Source: Oryzisolibacter propanilivorax (GTDB lineage: Bacteria > Pseudomonadota > Gammaproteobacteria > Burkholderiales > Burkholderiaceae_C). Taken from it: 64,000 nt of DNA. Below, one piece after another: positions 42,978 through 52,184 of this stretch (position 1 is the first letter of the stretch; the number at the start of each line of letters is the position of its first letter). The DNA is taken from NCBI RefSeq assembly GCF_900103645.1, contig NZ_FNHP01000004.1, positions 248,001 through 312,000 of the forward strand. The letters are read 5' to 3'. The translations under genes and the position numbers were made by a program. The notes beneath the pieces are model-generated. The model saw only the letters and a list, made by a program, of their open reading frames with translations, did no database searches and had not been told where the DNA came from.

Positions 42978-45649
42978 GGCGGCTGCGCGCCCAGTAGCGC
43001 CTCGAACTGCTCGGGCGGCAGCGGGCGGCTGCACAGCCAGCCCTGGTACAGGTCGCAGCCGCGCGCGCGCAGGAAGTCCAGCTGTGCCTGGGTCTCCACG
43101 CCCTCGGCCACCACCTGCAGCCCCAGGCTGTGACCCATGGCGATGATGGCGGCGCTGATGGCCATGTCGTCGCCGCTGGCCGGGATGTCGCGGATGAAGC
43201 CCTGGTCGATCTTCAGCACGTCGATGGGAAAGCGCTTGAGGTGCGCCAGCGACGAGTAGCCGGTGCCGAAGTCGTCCACCGCGATGTGGACGCCCAGCGC
43301 GTGCAGGCGCAGCAGCGTCTGGCGCGCTTCCTCGGGGCGCTCGGCCAGCGCGCTCTCGGTCAGCTCCAGCTCCAGGCAGCGCGCGGAAAAGCCGCTCTCG
43401 GCGAGCGCCTGCGCGGCGCTGCCGGCCACGTCGTTCAGGTGGAATTGGCGCGGCGAGACGTTCACCGCGATGCGCAGCTCGGGCAGGCCGGCATCGCGCC
43501 AGCGCCGGCCCTGCCGGCAGGCCTCGCGCAGCACCCAGTCGCCCAGGGCACCGATCACGCCCGAGCTCTCCGCCACCGGAATGAAGCGTGCCGGCGAGAT
43601 CAGTCCCTCCTCGGGGTCGAGCCAGCGCACCAGCGCCTCGGCGCCGGTGATCCGCCCGCTGGCCACGTTTACCTGCGGCTGGTAGTGCAGGCGCAGGTGG
43701 CCCAGCGCCAGCGCCTGGCGCAGCCGGGCCTCGATCTGCAGGCGCTCGCGCGCGTCCTGCGTCATCTGCTCGGTGAAGAAGCAATACGCACCGCGCCCGC
43801 GCGCCTTGGCGCCGTACACCGCGGCGTGCGCGCCCTGCAGCAGCTGCTGCGCGCTGTCCGCCTGCTCCGGGTAGGTGCAGATGCCGATGCTGACGCCCAC
43901 CACCACCGCCACCCCGTCGGGCGACAGCCAGGGCCGGGCGGCGACGCCGATCAGGTTGCGCGCCACGGCGGCGGCGCCGTCGGCGTGGCGCAGGTGGCGC
44001 GCCACCACCGCGATCTCGTCGCCCGCCAGGCGCCCGATCAGGTCGCCGGGGCGCAGCGCCGAGCGCACCTGGGCGCTGATGTGCTGCAGCACCTGGTCGC
44101 CCACGGCGTGGCCCCAGCTGCCGTTCACGTCCTTGAAGCGGTCCAGGTTCAGCAGCAGCACCGCCAGCAACTCGCCGCTGCGCGCCGCCTGCTGCACCAC
44201 GTCCTGCAATTGCTCGCCGAACCACAGTCGGTTGGCCAGGCCGGTGAGCGGGTCGCAGTGCGCCAGGAAATCCAGCCGCTCCTGCTGCTGCTTTTCCTCG
44301 GAGATGTCGGTGAACATGCACACGTAGTGCGTCACCGCGCCTTGCGCGTCATAGACCGCCGACAGCGACATGCGCTCGGGAAAGATCTCGCCGTCCTTGC
44401 GCCGGTTCCAGATCTCGCCCTGCCAGTGGCCGGTGCGGTTCATGCTGTCCCACATGGCGCGGTAAAAGGCCTTGTCGTGGCGGCCGGACTTGAAGACCCG
44501 GGGAGTCAGGCCACGCAGCTCGTCCTCGTGGTAGCCCAGCAGCCGCGTGAAGGAGGCGTTCACCGACAGGATCTGCATCTGCGCGTCGGTTACCACCACG
44601 CCCTCGATGGTGTTCTCCACCACCGTGGCGGCCAGGCGCTGGCGCTCGTCGGCGGCGCGGCGTGCGCTCAGGTCGGTGACGATGCCCGAGCAGCGCTCGG
44701 GCTCGCCGGCTGCGTTCAGGTGGCGCTGGCCACGCGCCTGCACCCAGCACCAGCTGTCGTCGAAACGCCGCAGCCGCGCCACTTCCTCGAACGGCGCGCC
44801 GCTGGCGATGGTGTGCTCCAGCGCGCGCTGCACGCGCTCGCGGTCCTCGGGGTGCAGCCGCTGCAGCAGCAGCGGCTGGCCATAAACCCTCTCAGGGTCG
44901 GGGTGGCGCAGCAGCCGCAGCACGCTGGGTGAATAGGTATGGCGCTGGCGCGCCAGGTCCCAGTCCCACAGGCCGCTGCCGCTGCCCTCCAGCGCCAGGC
45001 CCAGCACGCGCTGGCTGTGCGCCAGCGCGGCGCGCGCGGCGCCGATCTCGCCCATGTCCAGCAGCACGCACACCAGGTGCGCCGTCTGGCCGTCGGCGGC
45101 GGGCACCAGGCTGGCCTGGCACAGCACCAGCACCTCCGGCCCTCCGCTGGCCGGGCGGCAGACATGCTCTCCCTGGTAGTGGCTGGCGTCCCCGGCCAGC
45201 AGCGCCTGCAGCAGCTGCGCGGCGCGGGCCTCGTCGACAGCGGGCGCCAGTTCGCGCAGGTCGCGCCCGGGCAGTGCCAGCGCCGGCAGCTCCAGCCAGC
45301 CGGCCAGGCGGTCGTTGGCCCACAGGACGACCAGGCTGTGTGGATCGACCCGCGCGATGCCGGCCGGCGCGTGCCGCACCACGTGCGCCAGCTCGCGCGC
45401 CAGCGCGCCGCGCTGCTGCTCGGCGCTGCGCATGCGCGTCAGCAGCCACCAGCACAGCAGCCCCGACAGCAGCACGAAGACCAGGCCCTTGACCATATGC
45501 CAGGGCGACGGCGTGTGCCCGGCACCGTACAGCCACTGCGCCATCAGCGCGTCGCCCACGAAAACCCACGCCGCGCCCGCGAGAAGGTAGAGCGCCAGCC
45601 CGCGGGCGGGCGTCATGCGGGGCGTGCGCCCCAAATCATGCATGTCCAT
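42896..45649 (-). CDS. PAS/GGDEF/EAL cyclic-di-GMP protein
   Basis: 917 aa. Two N-terminal membrane segments (about 15-37 and 52-71), three PAS-like regions (about 80-460), a GGDEF domain (about 465-625) and an EAL domain (about 640-885). The GGDEF active site is degenerate (AGDEI), while EAL is intact (GAEALVRW, DDFGTGYSSL). It is therefore probably a membrane-bound c-di-GMP phosphodiesterase rather than a synthase. It is divergent from purU. Confidence 0.93.
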   Translation of the reverse strand: MDMHDLGRTPRMTPARGLALYLLAGAAWVFVGDALMAQWLYGAGHTPSPWHMVKGLVFVLLSGLLCWWLLTRMRSAEQQRGALARELAHVVRHAPAGIARVDPHSLVVLWANDRLAGWLELPALALPGRDLRELAPAVDEARAAQLLQALLAGDASHYQGEHVCRPASGGPEVLVLCQASLVPAADGQTAHLVCVLLDMGEIGAARAALAHSQRVLGLALEGSGSGLWDWDLARQRHTYSPSVLRLLRHPDPERVYGQPLLLQRLHPEDRERVQRALEHTIASGAPFEEVARLRRFDDSWCWVQARGQRHLNAAGEPERCSGIVTDLSARRAADERQRLAATVVENTIEGVVVTDAQMQILSVNASFTRLLGYHEDELRGLTPRVFKSGRHDKAFYRAMWDSMNRTGHWQGEIWNRRKDGEIFPERMSLSAVYDAQGAVTHYVCMFTDISEEKQQQERLDFLAHCDPLTGLANRLWFGEQLQDVVQQAARSGELLAVLLLNLDRFKDVNGSWGHAVGDQVLQHISAQVRSALRPGDLIGRLAGDEIAVVARHLRHADGAAAVARNLIGVAARPWLSPDGVAVVVGVSIGICTYPEQADSAQQLLQGAHAAVYGAKARGRGAYCFFTEQMTQDARERLQIEARLRQALALGHLRLHYQPQVNVASGRITGAEALVRWLDPEEGLISPARFIPVAESSGVIGALGDWVLREACRQGRRWRDAGLPELRIAVNVSPRQFHLNDVAGSAAQALAESGFSARCLELELTESALAERPEEARQTLLRLHALGVHIAVDDFGTGYSSLAHLKRFPIDVLKIDQGFIRDIPASGDDMAISAAIIAMGHSLGLQVVAEGVETQAQLDFLRARGCDLYQGWLCSRPLPPEQFEALLGAQPPQRADGAGASDEEAGAPPGQRPRSPAQ

Positions 45650-45690
45650 TGCTGCTGCAGCGTGTGGGCCTGCTGCGACAATTCGCCGCC

Positions 45691-46539
45691 ATGAGCCAAA
45701 CCTACATTCTCACCCTGTCCTGCCCCGACCGGCTGGGGCTGGTGCACGCCGTTTCGGGTTTTCTCCTGGAACATGGCGCCAATATCGAGGAAGCCGCGCA
45801 GTACAACGACCACGCCACCGGCCTGTTCTTCATGCGCGTGCAGTTCGCCTGCGATGGCCAGGACGCGGGCGCGCTGCGCGCCGACCTGGAGGAGTTCGCC
45901 AAGCCCTTCCAGATGCGCCTGGGCCTGCACCAGCGCGACGTGCCGATGAAGACGGTGATCATGGTCAGCCGCGAGGGCCACTGCCTGAACGATCTGCTGT
46001 TCCGCGTGAAGAGCGGCCTGCTGCCGATCGAGGTGCGCGCCATCATCAGCAACCACCGCGACTTCTACCAGCTGGCGGCCAGCTACGACATCCCGTTCCA
46101 CCACATCCCGGTCACGGCGGCCACCAAGGTCCAGGCCGAGGCGCGGCAGTACGAGATCATCCAGGCCGAGGGCGCCGAGCTGGTGGTGCTGGCGCGCTAC
46201 ATGCAGGTGCTGTCCAACGACCTGTGCACCAAACTGGCCGGGCGGGCGATCAACATCCACCACAGCTTCCTGCCCAGCTTCAAGGGCGCCAAGCCCTACT
46301 ACCAGGCACACGACCGCGGCGTGAAGCTGATCGGCGCCACCGCCCACTACGTCACCGCCGACCTGGACGAGGGCCCGATCATCGAGCAGGACGTAGCCCG
46401 CGCCGACCACACCGACACGGTGGAGGACCTCACGGCCCGCGGGCGCGACACCGAAAGCCTGGTGCTGGCGCGCGCCGTAAAGTGGCACAGCGAGCACCGC
46501 GTGCTGCCCAACGGCCACAAGACCGTAGTCTTCCGCTGA
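45691..46539 (+). CDS. purU: Formyltetrahydrofolate deformylase PurU
   Basis: 282 aa. An N-terminal ACT domain (about 5-80, LSCPDRLGLVHAVSGFLL) is followed by a formyltransferase fold with NIHHSFLPSFKGAKPY. The catalytic Asn/His/Asp set of the family appears in the INIHHSFLPSF and DEGPIIEQD segments. It hydrolyses 10-formyl-THF to formate and THF, balancing one-carbon and glycine pools. The ATG at 45691 is preferred to an upstream TTG. The next gene, a LysR regulator, begins 10 bases after it. Confidence 0.96.
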   Translation: MSQTYILTLSCPDRLGLVHAVSGFLLEHGANIEEAAQYNDHATGLFFMRVQFACDGQDAGALRADLEEFAKPFQMRLGLHQRDVPMKTVIMVSREGHCLNDLLFRVKSGLLPIEVRAIISNHRDFYQLAASYDIPFHHIPVTAATKVQAEARQYEIIQAEGAELVVLARYMQVLSNDLCTKLAGRAINIHHSFLPSFKGAKPYYQAHDRGVKLIGATAHYVTADLDEGPIIEQDVARADHTDTVEDLTARGRDTESLVLARAVKWHSEHRVLPNGHKTVVFR

Positions 46540-46549
46540 TCCCATTCCC

Positions 46550-47440
46550 ATGTCTACCACGCCCGGCGCCGGCCTGCGGCGCATCCCGCCCATCCAGTGC
46601 CTGCTGACCTTCGAGGCGCTGGCCCGGCTGCGCAGCGTGACGCAGACCGCCGACGAGCTGTGCGTCACGCCCAGCGCCGTGAGCCACCGGGTCAAGCAGC
46701 TCGAGCAGATCCTGGGCACGCGCCTGTTCGGCCGGGCGGATTTCTCGCTGACCACCGACGGCAGCGCCTACCTGGCGCACGTGCGCGAGGGGCTGACCGC
46801 GCTGCAGCGCTTCCCCGGCATGGCCGCCAACCCGACCAAGCGGCGCCTGAAGATCGCTGTCACGCCGACGTTCGCGCGCGCCATCCTGATCCCGCGCCTG
46901 CGCCAGTTCACCGAGGCCTACCCGGAAATCGACCTGGCGCTGCAGGTGTCCATTCCGCTGCTCGACGTGGTGGCCGAGGACGCCGACCTGGTGGTGCGCT
47001 TCGGCCCGGGCCACTACGCCGACATGGAGCACGTGGAGATCGCGCGCGACATCGTCACGCCGCTGGCCTCGCCGGCCTTCGTGCGCGAGCATGGGCCGTT
47101 CCAGCGGCCCGAGGACCTGGCCGAGGTGCCGCTGCTGCGCAGCCCGCTAGAGCCCTGGCGCAGCTGGTTCGATGCCTGTGGCCTGGATTGGCCGGCACCT
47201 GCCGAGGGCTCGCAGTTCAACGACGTCGGATTGATGTGCGACGCGGCCGCCGCCGGCATGGGTGTGGCGCTGGTGCGCCTGAAACTCGGCCTGCCGTGGC
47301 TGGAGCAGGGCCTGCTGGTGCGCCTGTTCGACATCGACGCGCCCAGCCCGCACGCCCACTATCTGTGCTGGCGCACCGGCACCATGGACCGCTGGGAGTG
47401 CGCGGCGTTCGCGGAATGGCTGCACCGGACCATGACCTGA
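46550..47440 (+). CDS. LysR family regulator, GcvA-like
   Basis: 296 aa. N-terminal winged helix (about 16-75, SVTQTADELCVTPSAVSHRV) and a periplasmic-binding-like effector domain. The opening RRIPPIQCLLTFEALARL is typical of the GcvA group. Tight linkage to purU (10 bases) suggests control of one-carbon or glycine metabolism; this is inference. No target site was identified. Confidence 0.88.
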   Translation: MSTTPGAGLRRIPPIQCLLTFEALARLRSVTQTADELCVTPSAVSHRVKQLEQILGTRLFGRADFSLTTDGSAYLAHVREGLTALQRFPGMAANPTKRRLKIAVTPTFARAILIPRLRQFTEAYPEIDLALQVSIPLLDVVAEDADLVVRFGPGHYADMEHVEIARDIVTPLASPAFVREHGPFQRPEDLAEVPLLRSPLEPWRSWFDACGLDWPAPAEGSQFNDVGLMCDAAAAGMGVALVRLKLGLPWLEQGLLVRLFDIDAPSPHAHYLCWRTGTMDRWECAAFAEWLHRTMT

Positions 47441-47570
47441 GCGCATGGCTTCATGCCTAATAACACATATACCCCGGAGGAATCGCACATCCGGGCAGCC
47501 AGACACATAATGAAACAGTCAGCGCGCCTGCGCTCATCGCCCCTCTTGCCGTCTGGAAGCTGCCGCCTTG

Positions 47571-48686
47571 ATGCCACGCCACCGCCCCTGCCTGACCGTC
47601 CTAGCGCTGGCGAGCCTTGCGGCGCTGACCGTGCCAGCCCATGCCGACGCCCATCCCATCATCGTCGGCGCCAGCCTGCCGCTGTCGGGCGCCAACGCCG
47701 CCACCGGCCAGGAGACGCTGTCCGTCCTCAAGGCCTATTTCGACAGCATCAACCGCAGCGGCGGCATCGACGGCCGCCCATTGCAGCTGAATGCGCTGGA
47801 TGATGCTTACGAGCCGGAGAAGGCGGCCGAGAACACCCGCACGCTGGCCGCCAGCCGCGCCGTGGCGCTGCTCAACTGCTGGGGCACGGCCAATTGCAGC
47901 GCCATGGCGCCGGTGGCGACGCAGGCCGGCATGCCCCTGATGGGCGGCATCGGTGCCCCGCCAGGGCGCTACGTCTTCAATGTGCGTGCCAGTACCGAAT
48001 CCGAGCTGGCCGCCGTGGTGCGCCACATGGCCAACATCGGCCAGACCCAGATCGCCGTGGTCTATGAGGACGCGGCCTTCGGCAAGGAGGCCCACGGGCT
48101 GGCGCGCAGGGCGCTGCAGGACCACCGCCTGCAACCGCTGCTGGAGCTGGCGCTGGCGCCCGATGGCAGCAACGCAGGCGCCGTGGCGGCCGAGCTTGGC
48201 AAGGCGGATGCGCTCAACGGCGTGATCCTGCTGGCCTCGCCCGCACTCACCGTGGGCTTCATCAACCAGGTGCGCAATGCCGGTGTCGGCGTGCAGTTCT
48301 ACAACCTAGCCGCGCAGGCCAACGCCGCCGTGGTGCGCGGCCTGGGCCGGCACACTTCCGGCGTGGTCTTCACGACGCTGGTGCCCAGCCCCTGGCGCAG
48401 CGCCATTCCTGCGGTGCGCGAGTACCAGCAGCTGGTGGGCAAGGACGGCGCGCAGGCGCAGTATTCCTTCCTGGGCATGGAGGTGTACCTGAACGCCCGC
48501 ACGCTGGTGGAAGGCCTGCGCAAGGCCGGCCGCGGCGTGACGCGCGACGCGCTGGTCGCCGCGCTGGAGAGTCAGGAGCCGCGCCAGTACGGCCCGATGA
48601 CGGTGCACTTCGGCCCGCAGCGGCGCGAGGGCTCCAGCTATGTCGGCCTGACCATGATCGACCGGCGCGGACAGTTCATCGAGTGA
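47571..48686 (+). CDS. LIV-type substrate-binding protein, tandem paralogue 1
   Basis: 371 aa. Signal peptide cleaved near AHADA, followed by a type I periplasmic-binding fold with GASLPLSGANAATGQE and NCWGTANCSAM. It ends SYVGLTMIDRRGQFIE, nearly the same as the next gene's product. No permease or ATPase is nearby, so it is an orphan binding protein or serves a transporter or sensor elsewhere. The start is ambiguous: a GGAAG motif is 8 bases from a TTG at 47568 and 11 from the ATG used here. Confidence 0.87.
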   Translation: MPRHRPCLTVLALASLAALTVPAHADAHPIIVGASLPLSGANAATGQETLSVLKAYFDSINRSGGIDGRPLQLNALDDAYEPEKAAENTRTLAASRAVALLNCWGTANCSAMAPVATQAGMPLMGGIGAPPGRYVFNVRASTESELAAVVRHMANIGQTQIAVVYEDAAFGKEAHGLARRALQDHRLQPLLELALAPDGSNAGAVAAELGKADALNGVILLASPALTVGFINQVRNAGVGVQFYNLAAQANAAVVRGLGRHTSGVVFTTLVPSPWRSAIPAVREYQQLVGKDGAQAQYSFLGMEVYLNARTLVEGLRKAGRGVTRDALVAALESQEPRQYGPMTVHFGPQRREGSSYVGLTMIDRRGQFIE

Positions 48687-48793
48687 GCCGGCGCGCAGGG
48701 CGGCGCGTCCTGAACACCACGGGCTGACTGCCGGGGCGCGCGGGCCGAACCCATAATCGGACGGCGACTCCCCGCACTGCCCGCTCCCGTACC

Positions 48794-48806
48794 GGAGGTT
48801 TTCTTG
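48794..48806 (+). promoter_or_regulatory. Shine-Dalgarno site fixing a TTG start
   Basis: GGAGG at 48794-48798 is followed by 5 bases and then TTG at 48804. The next in-frame ATG is far inside the mature protein, so TTG is the likely start of paralogue 2. Confidence 0.8.
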
Positions 48807-49934
48807 CCGTCACGCCGCGCCTTCACCCTTTACGCCGCTGCGCTCCTGCCCTGCGCCCGACTGGCACAGGCCGACACCGGACCCATTCTGATCGGCGCCA
48901 GCCTGCCGCTGTCGGGCACGAACGCGGCCGTCGGCAACGAGGGCCTGGCCGTGCTGCAGGCGTACTGCGACAGCGTCAACCGCAACGGCGGCGTGGACGG
49001 CCGGCCGCTGCAGCTGACCGCGCTGGACGACGCCTTCGTGCCCGCCAAAGCGGCCGAGAATGCACGCACGCTGGCCGCGGGCAAGGCGGTGGCGCTGGTC
49101 AACTGCTGGGGCACGGCCAGCTGCAGCGCCATGGTGCCGGTGGTGACGCAGACCGGGCTGCCGCTGGTGGGCGGCATCGCCGGTGGCGGCGCCATGCGCG
49201 CGGCGCCGGCGCGCCAGGTGTTCAACATCCGCGCCAGCACTGCGGCCGAGATCGGCGCCATGGTGCGCCACATGACCAGCATCGGCCAGCAGCGCATCGC
49301 CGTGGTCTACCAGGATGACGCTTTCGGCAAGGGCGGGCTGGAGGTGGCGCAGCAGGTGCTGCGCGAACGCGGCCTGCAGCCGGTGCTGCAGCAGGCACTG
49401 GCCGCGGACGGCGCCAATGCCGCAGCCGTGGCGCAGGCGCTGGCGCGCGAGCCGGCGCCCAACGGCATCATCTTGCTGGCGTCGCCGCCGGCGACCGTGG
49501 CGCTCATCCCGCAGGCGCGCAAGGCCGGGCTGCGGGCGCAGTTCTACAACCTGGCGGCGCAGGCCAGCGACAGCGTGGTGCAGGGCCTGGGCGAGCACAC
49601 CACCGGCGTGGTCTTCACAACGCTGGTGCCCAGCCCGTGGCGCACCAGCGTGCCCGCGGTGCGCGACTACCAGCAACTGCTGACCGCGATGGACAGGCCG
49701 CCGCGCCCCTCCTACCTGGGCCTGGAGGTCTACCTGAACGCGCGCGTGCTGGTGGACGGCCTGCGCAAGGCCGGCCGCACCGTGCAGCGTGAGTCGCTCA
49801 TCCAGGCGCTGGAGAGTATGGAGACGCGCCAGTACGGCGCGATGGCGGTGCGCTTCGGGCCGCAGCAGCAGCACGAGGGTTCCAGCTACGTCGGCCTGGC
49901 GATGATCGACCGACGGGGGCAGTTCATCGAGTGA
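48804..49934 (+). CDS. LIV-type substrate-binding protein, tandem paralogue 2
   Basis: 376 aa, TTG start set by a strong Shine-Dalgarno. Signal peptide cleaved near AQAD, then GASLPLSGTNAAVGNE and NCWGTASCSAM. About two thirds of residues match paralogue 1, including SSYVGL.MIDRRGQFIE, so the pair arose by duplication. Both keep paired cysteines (NCWGT..CSAM) that could form a disulphide. Ligand unknown; no partner transport genes nearby. Confidence 0.88.
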   Translation: MPSRRAFTLYAAALLPCARLAQADTGPILIGASLPLSGTNAAVGNEGLAVLQAYCDSVNRNGGVDGRPLQLTALDDAFVPAKAAENARTLAAGKAVALVNCWGTASCSAMVPVVTQTGLPLVGGIAGGGAMRAAPARQVFNIRASTAAEIGAMVRHMTSIGQQRIAVVYQDDAFGKGGLEVAQQVLRERGLQPVLQQALAADGANAAAVAQALAREPAPNGIILLASPPATVALIPQARKAGLRAQFYNLAAQASDSVVQGLGEHTTGVVFTTLVPSPWRTSVPAVRDYQQLLTAMDRPPRPSYLGLEVYLNARVLVDGLRKAGRTVQRESLIQALESMETRQYGAMAVRFGPQQQHEGSSYVGLAMIDRRGQFIE

Positions 49935-50007
49935 GGCACACCGCTTTTCACGCGAGCATGCAATAAACCTCAGCCACGCGCCGCGGCCCTGCCCTACAGT
50001 GGCGGCC

Positions 50008-51543
50008 ATGAACGCCGTCCTTGCTCCTTCCCGATCCACTGGCGCGCCAGCGCAACCACCCGCCACGCCCGAGCCGGCCACGCGCGCGGCACGCCAGACG
50101 GAAGTGGTGCAGGCGCTGTCCGCCTGCCTACCGCAGCACGCCCTGCTGTGGCACGCCGAGGACACTACGCCGTATGAGTGCGACGGCCTCACCGCCTACC
50201 GCCAGCGCCCGCTGGTGGTCTGTCTGCCCGAGACCGAGCAGGAGGTGCAAGCCGTGCTGCGCACCTGCCACCGCCTGCAGGTGCCGGTGGTGGCGCGCGG
50301 CGCCGGCACCGGGCTGTCGGGCGGCGCCATGCCGCACGCCATGGGCGTGACGCTGTCGCTGGCTCGGTTCAACCGCATCCTGCAGGTGGACCCGGTGAGC
50401 CGCACCGCGCGCGTGCAGTGCGGCGTGCGCAACTTGGCCATCAGCGAGGCCGCGGCGCCGCACGGCCTGTACTACGCGCCCGACCCCAGCAGCCAGATAG
50501 CCTGCACCATCGGCGGCAATGTGGCGGAGAACTCCGGCGGTGTGCACTGCCTGAAGTACGGCCTGACGGTGCACAACCTGCTGCGCGTGCGCGGCTACAC
50601 CATGGAGGGCGAGCCCGTCACCTTCGGATCCGACGCGCTGGACGCGCCCGGCCTGGACCTGCTGGCGGCCGTGATCGGCAGCGAGGGCATGCTGGCGGTG
50701 GCGCTGGAGGTGACGGTGAAGCTCATCCCGCGCCCGCAGCTGGCACGCTGCATCATGGCCAGCTTCGACGACGTGCGCAAAGCCGGGGATGCGGTGGCGG
50801 CGGTGATCGCCGCCGGCATCATCCCGGCCGGGCTGGAGATGATGGACAAGCCCATGACGGCCGCCGTCGAGGACTTCGTCAAGGCTGGCTACGACCTGTC
50901 GGCCGAGGCCATCCTGCTATGCGAATCCGACGGCACGCCCGAGGAAGTGGAAGAAGAGATCGCCCGCATGAGCGCGGTGCTCACCGCCGCCGGCGCCACG
51001 GCCATCGCCGTCAGCCAGAACGAGGAAGAGCGCGCACGCTTCTGGAGCGGGCGCAAGAACGCCTTTCCGGCCAGCGGCCGCATCAGCCCGGACTACATGT
51101 GCATGGACTCGACCATCCCCAGGAAGCGCCTGGCCGACATCCTGCTGGCCATCCAGGAGATGGAGAAGAAATACCGGCTGCGCTGCTGCAACGTGTTCCA
51201 TGCCGGCGACGGCAACCTGCACCCGTTGATCCTGTTCGATGCCAACGACCCGGACGAGCTGCACCGCTGCGAGCTGTTCGGCGCCGACATCCTGGAGACC
51301 AGCGTGGCCATGGGCGGCACGGTGACCGGCGAGCACGGCGTGGGCGTGGAAAAGCTCAACAGCATGTGCGTGCAGTTCACCGCAGAGGAGAACGCGCAGA
51401 TGATCGCCCTGAAAACCGCGTTCGACCCGGCCGGGCTGCTGAACCCGGGCAAGGTCATCCCGACGCTGAACCGCTGTGCCGAGTACGGCCGGATGCTGGT
51501 GCGCGGCGGCCAGCTGAGCCACCCGGACCTGCCGCGCTTCTGA
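50008..51543 (+). CDS. FAD-binding oxidase, GlcD-like
   Basis: 511 aa. The N-terminal PCMH FAD domain shows ARGAGTGLSGGAMP and CTIGGNVAENSGG, and the FAD-oxidase C-terminal domain shows HAGDGNLHPLILFD and GTVTGEHGVGVEK. It matches the catalytic subunit of glycolate oxidase or related 2-hydroxy-acid dehydrogenases. GlcE and GlcF, normally adjacent, are absent here. The ATG at 50008 is used rather than a GTG nine bases upstream. Substrate could be glycolate or D-lactate. Confidence 0.9.
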   Translation: MNAVLAPSRSTGAPAQPPATPEPATRAARQTEVVQALSACLPQHALLWHAEDTTPYECDGLTAYRQRPLVVCLPETEQEVQAVLRTCHRLQVPVVARGAGTGLSGGAMPHAMGVTLSLARFNRILQVDPVSRTARVQCGVRNLAISEAAAPHGLYYAPDPSSQIACTIGGNVAENSGGVHCLKYGLTVHNLLRVRGYTMEGEPVTFGSDALDAPGLDLLAAVIGSEGMLAVALEVTVKLIPRPQLARCIMASFDDVRKAGDAVAAVIAAGIIPAGLEMMDKPMTAAVEDFVKAGYDLSAEAILLCESDGTPEEVEEEIARMSAVLTAAGATAIAVSQNEEERARFWSGRKNAFPASGRISPDYMCMDSTIPRKRLADILLAIQEMEKKYRLRCCNVFHAGDGNLHPLILFDANDPDELHRCELFGADILETSVAMGGTVTGEHGVGVEKLNSMCVQFTAEENAQMIALKTAFDPAGLLNPGKVIPTLNRCAEYGRMLVRGGQLSHPDLPRF

Positions 51544-51654
51544 CGTGCGCCATGCGCGCCCGCAGCACAGCGGCGCACGCGCTGCGCTGACAGTCCGGCG
51601 CAGGGCGCCGCGCCAGCATTGGCACTTCCTTTCACTTCCTCAGGAGGACTTGCC

Positions 51655-52104
51655 ATGCCGATGCACCATCCCACCCGCCGCCTTGCGCTGCCCGCCCTGG
51701 TCCCGCTGGGCCTGGCGGCCCTGCTGGCCGGCGGCGGCGCCCTGGCGCAATCCGCCGCCGCCAGCGGCGCCACGCCGCCCACGCAGCACGCTCAGGCGAC
51801 GGCCAGCCACCGCTGCGGCGGCATTGGCGTGGACGAATCCACGGCCATGCGCGCCGCCATGAAGGACTATCCGCTGTCGCTGCTGTTCGCCCGCGCCGAC
51901 GGCGCGTACGAGGCCAATGTCGATGTGCGCGTCAGCCCGCAGGGCGGTAGCGGCCAGGCCATGCAGTTCACCGCCAGCGGCCCGGTGTGCCTGCTGCAGC
52001 TGCCGGCCGGCAGCTACCAGGTGGACGTGCAGGGCGCGGGCCAGCGCCACAGCCGCACGGTGAAAGTCGGCGGCGCGCCGCAGTCGCTGGACTTCCGTTT
52101 CTGA
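51655..52104 (+). CDS. Small secreted protein with carboxypeptidase-regulatory-like fold
   Basis: 149 aa. N-terminal signal peptide (LALPALVPLGLAALLAGGGA, cleavage after ALA), then a beta-rich C-terminal half (PVCLLQLPAGSYQVDVQGAG) resembling a carboxypeptidase regulatory-like domain. A CAGGAGGA site precedes the ATG. It should be periplasmic; no enzymatic residues are visible. It may share a transcript with the GlcD-like gene 111 bases upstream. Confidence 0.8.
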   Translation: MPMHHPTRRLALPALVPLGLAALLAGGGALAQSAAASGATPPTQHAQATASHRCGGIGVDESTAMRAAMKDYPLSLLFARADGAYEANVDVRVSPQGGSGQAMQFTASGPVCLLQLPAGSYQVDVQGAGQRHSRTVKVGGAPQSLDFRF

Positions 52105-52126
52105 CCGCGCCAGCGCGGTTTTCAGG

Positions 52127-52184
52127 TCAAAACACCCGCCAGCCCTTGTTCCATATGGGCTGGCAGCTATCAAAAACGAATAGC
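52127..52184 (+). repeat. Comamonadaceae-type intergenic repeat, copy 9
   Basis: TCAAAACACCCGCCAGCCC, then CATATGGGCTGGCA and core GCTATCAAAAACGAATAGC (52166-52184). The core ends one base before the DUF445 gene stop. Confidence 0.75.

Noticed and set aside
47453-47803. A 116-codon frame upstream of the first orphan binding protein
   Set aside because: It runs out of frame through the binding-protein signal peptide and becomes Arg/Pro-rich; the true gene starts at 47568-47571.
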